NCBI GenBank assembly: GCA_002308915.1
Contig: DBWI01000026.1
Span: 281-47,997, forward strand
Length of the DNA stretch: 47,717 nt
DNA from: Christensenella sp. UBA1242
GTDB lineage: Bacteria; Bacillota; Clostridia; Christensenellales; UBA1242
Direction of reading: 5' to 3'
Of the stretch, positions 8,580 to 17,814 are shown in pieces. The translations under genes were made by a program, and so were the position numbers. Every line of letters begins with the position of its first letter. Position 1 is the first letter of the stretch. Below the pieces are notes generated by a model. The model worked only from the letters and a program-made list of their open reading frames with translations. It ran no database searches and was not told where the DNA came from.

Positions 8580-10820
8580 GTGAAAATGGTCAAAAGAATA
8601 ACAAAATATGCATTTATTATCACCTTTGTTGTGATAGTTCTTTTTGCTTTGTTTGTGTTTGGATTGTTTATTTTTCCAAGCAAAGTGAAGTTTGATATTG
8701 AAAAAATAAAGTATTCAAATGTTAGTGTTAACGTGCTTGATAATAACAACTGTCTATTGCATAATACCACAACAAATGGTATGTATATAAAATTAAATAC
8801 ACTAAATAAACGAACAAAAGACGCTTTTATATCAATTGAAGACAAATCGTTTTATTCTCATCATGGCATAAATTACAAAAGGATTTTGGGTGCAACAATA
8901 AAGAATTTAACTTCGTTTAGTCTAAAACAAGGTGCATCAACTATTAGTCAACAGCTAATAAAGAATACTCACCTAACTAATGAAAAAACTTTTTCTAGAA
9001 AGATTAATGAAATCAAATTGACCAAAGAGTTAGAGAAAAAATTATCAAAAGATGAAATTCTTGAATACTACCTTAACATCATTTATTTTGGTGATAATTG
9101 CTATGGAATTGAAAGTGCAAGCAATCATTATTTTTCCAAATCTGCAAAAGAACTCAATTTGAGTGAGTGTGCAATGCTTGCTGGTATGATTAAATCACCT
9201 AATGCTTATAATCCTATTCGCAATCCCCAAAAGGCTAGATTGAGAAGAAATTTGGTGTTAGATGAAATGCTTAGTGACAAAAAAATATCTTTTGATGAGT
9301 ACAATACTGCAAAAAATAATGATGTTAATGTTTGTATTACTAACTTGCCATCTAACCTGCTAAATACTTATAAAAATGCTTGTATTTGTGAAGCTTGCGA
9401 CATATTAAAAATGCCACAAAAACAAATTGCTATTGGTGGTTATTGTATTTACTCATATTTTGATAAGGAAAAACAAGAGAACTTGGAGAATTGCTTTTCT
9501 GCATATGCAAGTAATGATTGTGATTATAGTGGAATTTCTATCTCTAATGATGGCAAAATTGAAGCATATTATGCCAATTCTAATATTGAATTGATTAATG
9601 TTAAAAGACAGCCAGGTTCAACAATTAAGCCAGTTTTGGTTTATTCACCTGCAGTTAATGAAAATATCATTTCACCTATCACCCAAATTAAAGATGAAAA
9701 GATTGATATAAATGGCTATTCACCATCAAATGTGAATAGCAAATACTATGGCTATATTAGTGCCAGAGATTGTCTTGCCAAATCATTAAATGTTCCTGCA
9801 GTCAAAATTCTTGGCTATACTGGTATTGATAAGTCAAAAGACTATGCAACAAAGTGTGGTATTGAATTTGATTCAAATGACAACAATCTTGGAATAGCAC
9901 TAGGCGGAATGACTTATGGAGTGTCGCTTAAAAACTTGACTGGTGCTTATAGCATTTTTTGCAATAATGGAGAATACATTGAACCTAAGTTTGTTAATTA
10001 TATTACAGATAAAAACGGAAAAATTATTTATAGAAATATAACGAAAAGCACATCAGTAATAAGAGATGATACTGCATATTTGGTTACTGATATGTTAAAG
10101 GAATGTGCCCAAAATGGTACAGGAAGAAAACTTGGCGACTTAAAATTTGATGTTGCAACCAAAACAGGAACAGTTGGCAAAAAGTTTAATACTGATGCTT
10201 ACAATATTTCGTACACAACAAAAGACATTGTTGGCGTTTGGATTGGAAATATTGAAAACAATCCAATAGATACAGTTGGCAGTGGTATTCCTACAGATAT
10301 TGTCAAATTGTATTTGCAAAAAATATATACAAACAGCTCTCCTGCTAAGTTTAAGCAGCCAAGCAGTGTTTTTTGTGAAAGAATTGATATGCTAAGTCTA
10401 AATAATGACCATGTTGTTTATAAGGCAAATAATTTTATTCCAGAAAAATACATTAAAGAAGAAATATTTTCAAAGTTTAATCCGCCAAAAGACAAAAGCA
10501 CAAACTTTATTAGTCTGTCACCACCTGTTCTTTGTGGCAAAATTGAAAATAAAAAAGCAGAGCTTTGGTTTGAAGCTAATGACTATTTAATTTATGAAAT
10601 ATACAAAACAGATGGAGAAAATGACACTTTGCTTGCTGTTGTTGCAAACAAAAATGGCAAATGCACACAAAGTTTTGATATTAACCAAAGAACAAGTTAT
10701 TTTGTTGTTACAAAAATAAAAAATTACGCTGATAACACAGAAGTTATCAGCGATAAAAGTAATGTTATTGAATTGTTACCAAATAAAAATGTTAGCAATT
10801 ACTCAAAATGGTATTATTAA
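8580..10820 (+). CDS. Class A penicillin-binding protein (transglycosylase/transpeptidase)
   Basis: This membrane-anchored enzyme polymerises and crosslinks peptidoglycan. A membrane segment spans about 11-33. The GT51 domain has ISIEDKSFYSHHGIN (catalytic Glu 87) and QGASTISQQ (118-126). The transpeptidase has the nucleophile motif STIK (347-350), SLN (402-404) and KTG (528-530), so both activities look intact. A beta-rich C-terminal tail (about 655-735) may be a fibronectin-like fold. The track start is GTG 8580; ATG 8586 is equally possible. Neither has a ribosome site and no convincing promoter lies upstream (TATACT at 8561 is the best -10). The 3' end overlaps recA by 4 bases, tail to tail. 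Confidence 0.93.
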   Translation: MKMVKRITKYAFIITFVVIVLFALFVFGLFIFPSKVKFDIEKIKYSNVSVNVLDNNNCLLHNTTTNGMYIKLNTLNKRTKDAFISIEDKSFYSHHGINYKRILGATIKNLTSFSLKQGASTISQQLIKNTHLTNEKTFSRKINEIKLTKELEKKLSKDEILEYYLNIIYFGDNCYGIESASNHYFSKSAKELNLSECAMLAGMIKSPNAYNPIRNPQKARLRRNLVLDEMLSDKKISFDEYNTAKNNDVNVCITNLPSNLLNTYKNACICEACDILKMPQKQIAIGGYCIYSYFDKEKQENLENCFSAYASNDCDYSGISISNDGKIEAYYANSNIELINVKRQPGSTIKPVLVYSPAVNENIISPITQIKDEKIDINGYSPSNVNSKYYGYISARDCLAKSLNVPAVKILGYTGIDKSKDYATKCGIEFDSNDNNLGIALGGMTYGVSLKNLTGAYSIFCNNGEYIEPKFVNYITDKNGKIIYRNITKSTSVIRDDTAYLVTDMLKECAQNGTGRKLGDLKFDVATKTGTVGKKFNTDAYNISYTTKDIVGVWIGNIENNPIDTVGSGIPTDIVKLYLQKIYTNSSPAKFKQPSSVFCERIDMLSLNNDHVVYKANNFIPEKYIKEEIFSKFNPPKDKSTNFISLSPPVLCGKIENKKAELWFEANDYLIYEIYKTDGENDTLLAVVANKNGKCTQSFDINQRTSYFVVTKIKNYADNTEVISDKSNVIELLPNKNVSNYSKWYY
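10718..10752 (-). terminator. Terminator of the recA operon inside the PBP coding region
   Basis: CGCTGATAAC (10727-10736) and GTTATCAGCG (10743-10752) form a perfect 10-bp stem with a 6-base loop. On the minus strand TAATTTTTTATTTTT follows. It lies 65 bases past the recA stop, within the last codons of the convergent PBP gene. The plus-strand side has no T run, so it should act only on leftward transcription. Confidence 0.75.
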
Positions 10821-11809
10821 TCAACTAATCCATTTTTTGCACGAATTTGAGTTTCTATTTCTTTCATTAATTCTGGATGTTCTTCAAGATATTGTTTTGC
10901 ATTCTCTCTTCCTTGACCAATTTTTTCATCATTGTATGAGAACCAAGAACCTGTTTTTTGACAAATTCCACAATCTACAGCCATATCAAGAACACATCCT
11001 GTGTTAGAAATACCTTTGCCATACATAATATCAAATTCTACAACTTTGAATGGTGGAGCAAGTTTGTTCTTTACAATTTTGATTTTTGTTCTGTTTCCTA
11101 CAATTTCATCACCTTGTTTGATTGCATCAACTTTTCTTACATCCATTCTTATACTTGCATAAAATTTGAGAGCTTTTCCACCTGCAGTTGTTTCTGGGTT
11201 TCCAAACATAACTCCAATTTTTTCACGGAGTTGGTTAATGAATATCACACAAGTTCTGCTTTTGTTTGCAATACCTGCAAGTTTACGAAGAGCTTGGCTC
11301 ATAAGTCTTGCTTGAAGACCTACATGATTTTCACCCATGTCGCCGTCAATTTCTGCTTTTGGTGTTAATGCTGCAACAGAGTCTACAACAACAACATCTA
11401 CTGCTGCCGTTCTAACAAGTGTGTCGCAGATATCAAGTGCTTGTTCACCATTGTCTGGTTGGGATACATACAAATCTTCTACCTTTACACCTAATTTTTG
11501 AGCATAAATTGGGTCCAAAGCGTGTTCTGCGTCAATAAATGCAGCTGTTCCACCCATTTTTTGTGCTTCTGCAATGATGTGTAATGCACTTGTTGTTTTA
11601 CCAGATGATTCTGGTCCATATATTTCTATAATTCTGCCACGTGGAATACCGCCGATTCCAAGCGCTATATCCAAACTTAAGCAACCTGATGGAATAACAT
11701 CAATTTTTTGAGCAGGAGCATCTCCTAATTTCATGATTGCACCTTTTCCAAATTGCTTTTCTATTGATAGAATTGCTTGGTCTAATAATTTCTTTTTACT
11801 ATCGTCCAT
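10817..11809 (-). CDS. recA: Recombinase RecA
   Basis: RecA forms filaments on single-stranded DNA for strand exchange and SOS signalling. Walker A is GPESSGKTT and the VVVVDSVAALTPKAE stretch carries the Walker B Asp. The loop-2 region has FINQLREKIGVMFGNPETT. I start at ATG 11809 (330 residues), because GGAGG lies just upstream; the longer GTG 11827 reading would put that ribosome site inside the coding region. The C-terminus is short and lacks the acidic tail of longer RecA proteins. It follows the cinA stop by 24 bases and seems to be co-transcribed from the ftsK promoter. No LexA-type box was seen nearby. Confidence 0.97.
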   Translation of the reverse strand: MDDSKKKLLDQAILSIEKQFGKGAIMKLGDAPAQKIDVIPSGCLSLDIALGIGGIPRGRIIEIYGPESSGKTTSALHIIAEAQKMGGTAAFIDAEHALDPIYAQKLGVKVEDLYVSQPDNGEQALDICDTLVRTAAVDVVVVDSVAALTPKAEIDGDMGENHVGLQARLMSQALRKLAGIANKSRTCVIFINQLREKIGVMFGNPETTAGGKALKFYASIRMDVRKVDAIKQGDEIVGNRTKIKIVKNKLAPPFKVVEFDIMYGKGISNTGCVLDMAVDCGICQKTGSWFSYNDEKIGQGRENAKQYLEEHPELMKEIETQIRAKNGLVD

Positions 11810-11833
11810 TTTTCCTCCAAAATTCACTTTATA

Positions 11834-13033
11834 TTATACAGTAGTTTGCTCAAAATGAAAATCATTTTTCTTTAATTTTTTTATTAAATAAAAATAACTT
11901 GCAGTTGTTATGCTATCAAGTATTTCTGAATAACTGCCTTTGAATACATTTTTGTAAACATGAATTTCATTTTTGTCACCAATTGCGATAAAACATTCAC
12001 CATTTGCTTTACCAATTGAACAAACAACAAGATGCGCATTTGTTTTTGCTATTCCCTTTGTTGCCAGTTCATAAACCAAATTTGCTGACAAACCATTATT
12101 TTCGTTTAGAACTTGTTCTGATATATCAAATTCTGTCTTTTTTGATTGATTATTTGCCAAAATGTAACTTGCCGCCATATAGTTTTTTGCATCATTACAT
12201 TGCTTTGTTAGTCTGTAAGCAAGTTCTCCGCCTGTTATATCTTCAATAAAGCATACTTTTATGTCATTTAGTTTTAACATTTTGTATACAACATTTTCTG
12301 CAGGGACATCTTCAACTGCATAAATGTATTTATCTAACTTCATTAATATTATTTTTGCCACATCTTCAAGGCTTGTGCTATCACTTGATGCTTTTATTAC
12401 AATATCAACTTCAAATGGCTTTGAGAACAAATTTATTGTTACCTTGTCTTTGTTCTTTAGCTGTTCTGAAATTATTTGTGTTATTGCACTTTCGGACAAA
12501 CCAAATGTTTTGAATGTGTAGCTGTTATATTGTTTTTTTTGTTTTGAAATTATGTAATCAAGAACAACTTCATTGAATATTTGTCTTGATTCATAAATAT
12601 TGTTTGGTACAACACAAAATAATTTATCTTTGTATTCCAATATGTAACCTTGGGTTGTGCTGTTTGGATTTATTATTGCACGAGCAAGTGATGGAATATT
12701 CCATTCGTTTTCGCACTCTTTTTCTGCCAATTGACCTATGTTTTTGTAATAGTCCAAAATTGCACTTTTTACATATGGATTTTCTATTATTTTTGCATTA
12801 GATAAATTTGCCAAACATTCGTTCAACTTTGTTGATGCTTTATCTACTAAAAATATAAAAATTTTGGATTGAGAGTTTGCTAACAATTCATTAAAGTTTG
12901 CATTTGTTGAAACAATACTCTGCAAATCAATTTTTATATTATTTTTGAAAAAACATTCACTAATGTAGCTTGGCAATTCACTAAATTTTTTACCCATTAG
13001 GGTTTTGTCTGATATTGTGTATATACTAACCAT
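11834..13033 (-). CDS. cinA: Degenerate CinA-like protein
   Basis: The position between pgsA and recA is that of CinA, and the 399 residues keep the CinA outline. A MoCF-like N-terminus runs to about 165 (VSTNANFNELL echoes the VNTNA motif). A middle domain follows (YTFKTFGLSESAITQII near 172), then a CinA/PncC amidase-like C-terminus (EDITGGELAYRLT at 264-276). The diagnostic N-terminal GTELLLG and GGLGPT motifs are unrecognisable. The C-terminal ESCTGG motif, which carries the catalytic Ser, reads EDITGG. CinA normally hydrolyses NMN or ADP-ribose; this copy probably does neither, yet its frame is intact. It ends 24 bases before recA. Confidence 0.8.
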   Translation of the reverse strand: MVSIYTISDKTLMGKKFSELPSYISECFFKNNIKIDLQSIVSTNANFNELLANSQSKIFIFLVDKASTKLNECLANLSNAKIIENPYVKSAILDYYKNIGQLAEKECENEWNIPSLARAIINPNSTTQGYILEYKDKLFCVVPNNIYESRQIFNEVVLDYIISKQKKQYNSYTFKTFGLSESAITQIISEQLKNKDKVTINLFSKPFEVDIVIKASSDSTSLEDVAKIILMKLDKYIYAVEDVPAENVVYKMLKLNDIKVCFIEDITGGELAYRLTKQCNDAKNYMAASYILANNQSKKTEFDISEQVLNENNGLSANLVYELATKGIAKTNAHLVVCSIGKANGECFIAIGDKNEIHVYKNVFKGSYSEILDSITTASYFYLIKKLKKNDFHFEQTTV

Positions 13034-13034
13034 A

Positions 13035-13613
13035 TTAGTCTTGTTTTAGAACTCTCCTGTTCTTTATCATATAGTTGAGCATTGACCAAATTGTCAATAC
13101 GCAAGCTATACCTGTTATTACATAACAAACAATTGCATAAACATTTACAAAATCTGGGTTTAGATTAATTGCATAGAAATATGCAAGAAGCATAAGCATT
13201 GGCATTGCAATATCTGTTATTATTGCTTTTATTTTGCCAAGCTTGTCTGCAGCCATAACAAAGTTTTTGCTTGCTGCAATTTGTCTAAATGCACCAATAA
13301 TCATATCTCTGCCAATTATTATTATTGAAACAACAACACCCCATGGAGCTGGGATTGTGCCATCAATTGCAACCATTAATAATACTGACAAAATAAGGAT
13401 TTTGTCTGCATTTGTATCCAAAAGTTTTCCTAGGTCTGTAACCATGTTATATTTTCTTGCAATATAGCCATCAAGAGAATCTGTTGCTGCTGCCAAGATA
13501 AATAGTGCTATTGCAACAATTTTCCCCCATGTCCAAAAGTTTTGGAGATAGAAAAACATAATGAAAGGAATAAAACATATTCTTAAAATACTTAATTTGT
13601 TTGGTAAATTCAT
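13035..13613 (-). CDS. pgsA: CDP-diacylglycerol-glycerol-3-phosphate 3-phosphatidyltransferase
   Basis: PgsA makes phosphatidylglycerol phosphate, the committed step to phosphatidylglycerol, in the cytoplasmic membrane. The 192 residues have four or more membrane segments. The CDP-alcohol phosphotransferase motif DGX2ARX8GX3DX3D is complete in DGYIARKYNMVTDLGK followed by LLDTNAD near residue 47. The start overlaps the rimO stop as ATGA, and the stop lies one base from the cinA start. The order rimO-pgsA-cinA-recA supports PgsA over other CDP-alcohol transferases. Confidence 0.94.
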   Translation of the reverse strand: MNLPNKLSILRICFIPFIMFFYLQNFWTWGKIVAIALFILAAATDSLDGYIARKYNMVTDLGKLLDTNADKILILSVLLMVAIDGTIPAPWGVVVSIIIIGRDMIIGAFRQIAASKNFVMAADKLGKIKAIITDIAMPMLMLLAYFYAINLNPDFVNVYAIVCYVITGIACVLTIWSMLNYMIKNRRVLKQD

Positions 13614-14929
13614 ACTATTTCTCCTACAAAAATTCTATTTATGTAATCTGTTAATTTTACATTATACATCTTTCCAATTTCTATTTTTGAATTGTCTTTT
13701 ATCATAATGCAAAAATCAACATCTGGTGAATTATACATATCTCTTGCGACAAAGTAGCCTGTATTTTCATCAAAGCTATCAACAAGCACTTGAACAACTT
13801 GATTGAGTCTTTGTTTGTTTAGTTCATCAGAAACTATTTCTTGTGCCTTTTGAATTACTTTTAGCCTGTGCTTTTTTATAAAGTTTGGCACCTGGTGTTT
13901 CATAAAGTATGCTTTTGTTTTTTCTTCTCTATAGAATGGGAAGAAACCAACATTTGGCATCGGATTTTGCTTGATAAATTCAAGAAGATTTTTGAATTGT
14001 TTTCTTGTTTCACCCGGGAAACCAACAATATATGTTGTTCTTAAAGCAATTTTTGGGTATTTTTCTCTAATTTTTGTTATCAATTCTCTTGTTTGTTTTT
14101 CATCACAACGCCTATTCATTTCATACAAAATTTTGTTATCTATGTGTTGTAATGGAATGTCTAAGTATTTGCAAATCTTATCATTGTTGTATATATACTC
14201 AAGTAGTTCATCATCAATTTTTTCTGGATAAGCATAATGTAATCTTATCCACTCAATACCTTTAATTTTGCTTAATTTTTCTAGCAGTGGTATGAGCATA
14301 TTTTTTTCGTACAAGTCTTCACCATATCTTGTTATGTCTTGTGCAACAATTATAAGTTCTTTTACGCCTTGTGAAGCTAATTCTTTGGCTTCTTTAACCA
14401 AATCACTTAGTTCTTCTGATTTATATCTTCCCCTAATTCTTGGAATTGTACAGAATGCACAACCATTATTGCAACCATCTGCAATTTTGAGATATGCATA
14501 GTGTGATGGCGTTGTTAATAATCTTTCTGAATCATGATTTTTTATTTTTTTGTCTACATTATAACAATCAAATAATGTTTGAATAATTGTGTCGTTATCT
14601 TTTACTTTAACAAACTTATCTACTTCACCTATTTCTGCTTTTATTTCTTCAAAATATCTTTCATTGATGCAACCTGTGACAATTACTTTTTCGCATACAC
14701 CATTTTTTTGTTTTGTTGCCAAAAGTATGTTATCAATTGATTCTTTGACAGCTGGAGCGATAAAAGCACAAGTGTTAACAATTATTATTTGTGCATTTGT
14801 TATATCATCTATAACTTCAAATCCAAATTCTCTTAAGTTACCAAGCATATGCTCTAAGTCAACACGATTTTTATCACAACCTAAGCATATTGCGCTAACT
14901 TTTTTTTCTAATAGTTCTTTTTCTGTCAT
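13610..14929 (-). CDS. rimO: Ribosomal protein S12 methylthiotransferase RimO
   Basis: RimO is a radical-SAM methylthiotransferase that modifies a conserved Asp of ribosomal protein S12. The 439 residues open with SAICLGCDKNRVDLEHMLG, a RimO-type signature. NTCAFI and VTGCINERY hold the other auxiliary-cluster cysteines. The SAM-cluster motif is CNNGCAFC, near residue 153, and PRIRGRYKS follows. The C-terminal 65 residues form a complete TRAM domain, unlike the MiaB paralogue here. ATGA overlaps join it to ftsK upstream and pgsA downstream. Confidence 0.95.
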   Translation of the reverse strand: MTEKELLEKKVSAICLGCDKNRVDLEHMLGNLREFGFEVIDDITNAQIIIVNTCAFIAPAVKESIDNILLATKQKNGVCEKVIVTGCINERYFEEIKAEIGEVDKFVKVKDNDTIIQTLFDCYNVDKKIKNHDSERLLTTPSHYAYLKIADGCNNGCAFCTIPRIRGRYKSEELSDLVKEAKELASQGVKELIIVAQDITRYGEDLYEKNMLIPLLEKLSKIKGIEWIRLHYAYPEKIDDELLEYIYNNDKICKYLDIPLQHIDNKILYEMNRRCDEKQTRELITKIREKYPKIALRTTYIVGFPGETRKQFKNLLEFIKQNPMPNVGFFPFYREEKTKAYFMKHQVPNFIKKHRLKVIQKAQEIVSDELNKQRLNQVVQVLVDSFDENTGYFVARDMYNSPDVDFCIMIKDNSKIEIGKMYNVKLTDYINRIFVGEIV

Positions 14930-17742
14930 TGTTCATCACCAAATAATTCTTCATATTGTTCCATTGTAATTAGTACTGTTCTTGGTTTACTACCTTCTGA
15001 TGCTGAGATAAAGTTGTTATCTTGCATTTGGTCAATAATTCTTGCTGCTCTTGGATAACCAATAACAAGTCGTCTTTGAAGCATAGAAATTGATGCTTGA
15101 CCATTTTCTATAACACATTTTAATGCTTGTGGCATTAGTGGATCATAACCAGTATCTGGTGGTGGTTCGCCATTTGCTGCGCTCATAACATCTTGTTTTG
15201 GTGGGTTCATAATTTGTGTTTCTACATTGCTGTCATAATCGTATTCACTATTCTTTTCTTTTACATAGTCTACGATATTTGCAATTTCACCACTTGTTAC
15301 AAAACAACCTTGAATTCTCTTTGGTTCACCCAAATCGCTTGGTTTGTAGAGCATATCACCTTTACCTAAAAGCTTTTCTGCCCCAGCTTGATCCAAAATA
15401 GTTTTACTGTCTGCGAAGCTCATAAGTTTGAATGAAATTCTTGATGGGAAGTTGTTTTTCATTGTACCTGTGATAACATCAACAGATGGACGTTGTGTTG
15501 CAAGTACCAAGTGAATTCCTGCTGCTCTTGATTTTTGTGCAAGACGAGCAATTTTTTCTTCAACTTCTTTTTTGGAAGTCATAAGCAAGTCTGCAACTTC
15601 ATCAATCATAACAACGATGTATGGCATTTTGTCTACATTGCCTTCTAGAACATCACTTGTTTTGTTGTATTCTGATATATCTTTTGTTCTTGAGTTAAGG
15701 AACAATGTGTATCTTCTTTCCATTTCATCAACTGCCCAAGAAAGTGCATTTAGTGCTTTTTCACTATCTGTTACAACTTTTGGAATTAAAAGATGTGGAA
15801 GCCCATTATAAATTGAAAATTCAACTTGTTTTGGGTCAATAAGAATAAATCTTACATCGTCTGGAGATGTTTTGTAGATGATGCTTAAGATGATTGCATT
15901 CATACATACAGACTTTCCACTTCCTGTTGAACCTGCAACCAACAAGTGAGGCATTTTTGCTAAATTACATAATCTAACTGCACCAGAAATGTCTTTTCCC
16001 AAAACAAATGTTAATGGATTTTCCGCTGTTTGAAATTCCATTGATGAAATCATATCACGAAGTCCAACTGTTGCAATACTTTCGTTTGGAACTTCAATTC
16101 CAACTGCACTCTTGCCAGGGATTGGTGCTTCTATTCTTATTCCACCACTTGATGCAAGGTGCAAAGCAATATCGTCTTGATGAGCCAAAACCTTTTTAAC
16201 TGAAATTCCAACAGGCATTTCTAGTTCATATCTTGTTACTGCTGGCCCAACAACAACATTGATTACTTTTGCAGGAATACCAAAAGTATCAAGAGCATTT
16301 TCTAATTGTGCACTCTTTTTTGATACATCATCATTTAGTTCTGACAAATCTTTGCTCATTGTTGTAAGTAAATCAAGAGTTGGTGTGATATATCTAATTT
16401 TCTTTTTTGGTTTTGGTGGTTCTGGAACTTTTGCAACAACAATTGGCTCTTGCTCAGTTTTTGGTTCTTCTTTTACTGGCTCTGGTTTGCTTATAATTGT
16501 TTTTGACTCTGTTTTTTGTTGTTCTTCTTGTATTTGTTCATTTTGTTCAGTAAATTGGTCAATTGTGGTTTGTTTGTTTTCGTTTTCTAATTTTGTTTTC
16601 TTTAGAAGATTACCCAATTTTTTTGTAAAGTCATCTTCTCCGTTATCAAATAATTTTTCTTCTGGTTTTGGCTTTTCTTCTGGAACTTCAGTATTTTCTG
16701 GTTGCGAAACGATTGGAGCAATTCCAATTCTCTTGCTATCATCTTCTGCTTGGTTTGTTTGTTCTTTGTTTGCTGAATCATCATGAATAACAATTATTGG
16801 AGATGGCTTTTTGTCGTCTGTTTGAGTATTTGTGTTTTTTACTTCATCAATTCTTCTTTGAATTGTGGAATTATATAAACCTTGTCCGGCATATTTACCC
16901 ATGTCAACTTTGCTGTCATTTGATTTTGATAAAATATAATTTCTAACTGCTTGTTTGTCTGAGAAATCAATTTTGCTCTCTGATAATTTTTCATCTTGTT
17001 GATTTGTGTCTTGTTTTTCTTCTATGTTTGATTTAAGTAAACCAAGTTTTCTTTTTGCGGCATCTTCTTCTGGTTCATTTGTAACTTGACCACCATATAC
17101 AACATTGATTGGTTCTTTTGGCTCTTTTTGTGGTTCTTCCTTGGTCTTCTTTTCTTGTTTTGGTTGAGCAACAACAAGTGCTGGCTCATCATTTTTTAAT
17201 TTATTTATTACAATAGGATTTTTGAGTATTTGTGTGCGTTTTAGATAATAAATGTAATCTGCTAAAAGTGCACCAAATATAACAAGTGCCAAACTGAAAA
17301 TTATATATGCACCTGCTTTGTTTAATATAAATACAATTGGAGCTGTTAAAATCCCACACAATATTCCACCTGCAGTCATTTTTTGAGAATAACATCTGCC
17401 AAGGTAATCAAAAAAGTTTCCTTCTGTGCTTATTGTTAACAAATGCAAAATGCAAAGCACTGACATGATAACACCAACAAGGTAAACAATATATCTTGTT
17501 GTCATAACATATTTTTTGTTGTTTACAAGTGCAATTCCTATAACAAAAATAACAATAAAAAGTGGATATGAAAACAATCCAAAACTTCCTAATAAAAATG
17601 ACCTTAAAAAGCCAATAAAACTAGTAAGCAAAGCAAAAAAAGCTACTGAAGCAATAACAATCAATGTTATACCAATGGTTTTGTTTGTATCTCTTTTACT
17701 TTTTTCTTTCTTTGTTTCATTAGATAAATTATAAACTGCCAC
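14926..17742 (-). CDS. ftsK: DNA translocase FtsK/SpoIIIE
   Basis: This membrane-tethered ATPase pumps DNA during septation. About four or five membrane segments fill the first 180 residues. A charged, low-complexity linker (Glu/Gln/Lys/Pro) runs to about 440. The RecA-like motor has Walker A AGSTGSGKSVCMN and FILIDPKQVEF. The C-terminal gamma winged-helix domain (LQRRLVIGYPRAARIIDQM) is present. I start at GTG 17742 (938 residues): AAGGGGAG lies just upstream, whereas the ATG at 17778 falls inside the promoter. The stop overlaps rimO as ATGA. It could serve division, sporulation or both. Confidence 0.95.
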   Translation of the reverse strand: MAVYNLSNETKKEKSKRDTNKTIGITLIVIASVAFFALLTSFIGFLRSFLLGSFGLFSYPLFIVIFVIGIALVNNKKYVMTTRYIVYLVGVIMSVLCILHLLTISTEGNFFDYLGRCYSQKMTAGGILCGILTAPIVFILNKAGAYIIFSLALVIFGALLADYIYYLKRTQILKNPIVINKLKNDEPALVVAQPKQEKKTKEEPQKEPKEPINVVYGGQVTNEPEEDAAKRKLGLLKSNIEEKQDTNQQDEKLSESKIDFSDKQAVRNYILSKSNDSKVDMGKYAGQGLYNSTIQRRIDEVKNTNTQTDDKKPSPIIVIHDDSANKEQTNQAEDDSKRIGIAPIVSQPENTEVPEEKPKPEEKLFDNGEDDFTKKLGNLLKKTKLENENKQTTIDQFTEQNEQIQEEQQKTESKTIISKPEPVKEEPKTEQEPIVVAKVPEPPKPKKKIRYITPTLDLLTTMSKDLSELNDDVSKKSAQLENALDTFGIPAKVINVVVGPAVTRYELEMPVGISVKKVLAHQDDIALHLASSGGIRIEAPIPGKSAVGIEVPNESIATVGLRDMISSMEFQTAENPLTFVLGKDISGAVRLCNLAKMPHLLVAGSTGSGKSVCMNAIILSIIYKTSPDDVRFILIDPKQVEFSIYNGLPHLLIPKVVTDSEKALNALSWAVDEMERRYTLFLNSRTKDISEYNKTSDVLEGNVDKMPYIVVMIDEVADLLMTSKKEVEEKIARLAQKSRAAGIHLVLATQRPSVDVITGTMKNNFPSRISFKLMSFADSKTILDQAGAEKLLGKGDMLYKPSDLGEPKRIQGCFVTSGEIANIVDYVKEKNSEYDYDSNVETQIMNPPKQDVMSAANGEPPPDTGYDPLMPQALKCVIENGQASISMLQRRLVIGYPRAARIIDQMQDNNFISASEGSKPRTVLITMEQYEELFGDEQ

Positions 17743-17778
17743 AATTGCTCCCCTTAAATAAATAATAGTACTATACAT

Positions 17779-17807
17779 ACTATAGCACTATTATCAAGAA
17801 AATTCAA
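17779..17807 (-). promoter_or_regulatory. Promoter of the ftsK-rimO-pgsA-cinA-recA operon
   Basis: On the minus strand: TTGAAT (17807-17802), a 17-base spacer ending TGC, then TATAGT (17784-17779), an extended -10. The predicted start near 17772 lies downstream of the ATG at 17778, which rules that codon out as the ftsK start. Confidence 0.85.
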
Positions 17808-17814
17808 AGGTTAT

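Noticed and set aside
8477..8845. Minus-strand hydrophobic ORF at the PBP start
   Set aside because: Overlaps the miaB promoter and the PBP membrane segment, whose antisense naturally looks hydrophobic.
17743..17778. N-terminal extension of ftsK from ATG 17778
   Set aside because: The ATG lies at the -10 of the promoter, upstream of the predicted transcript start, and the real ribosome site (AAGGGGAG) precedes GTG 17742.
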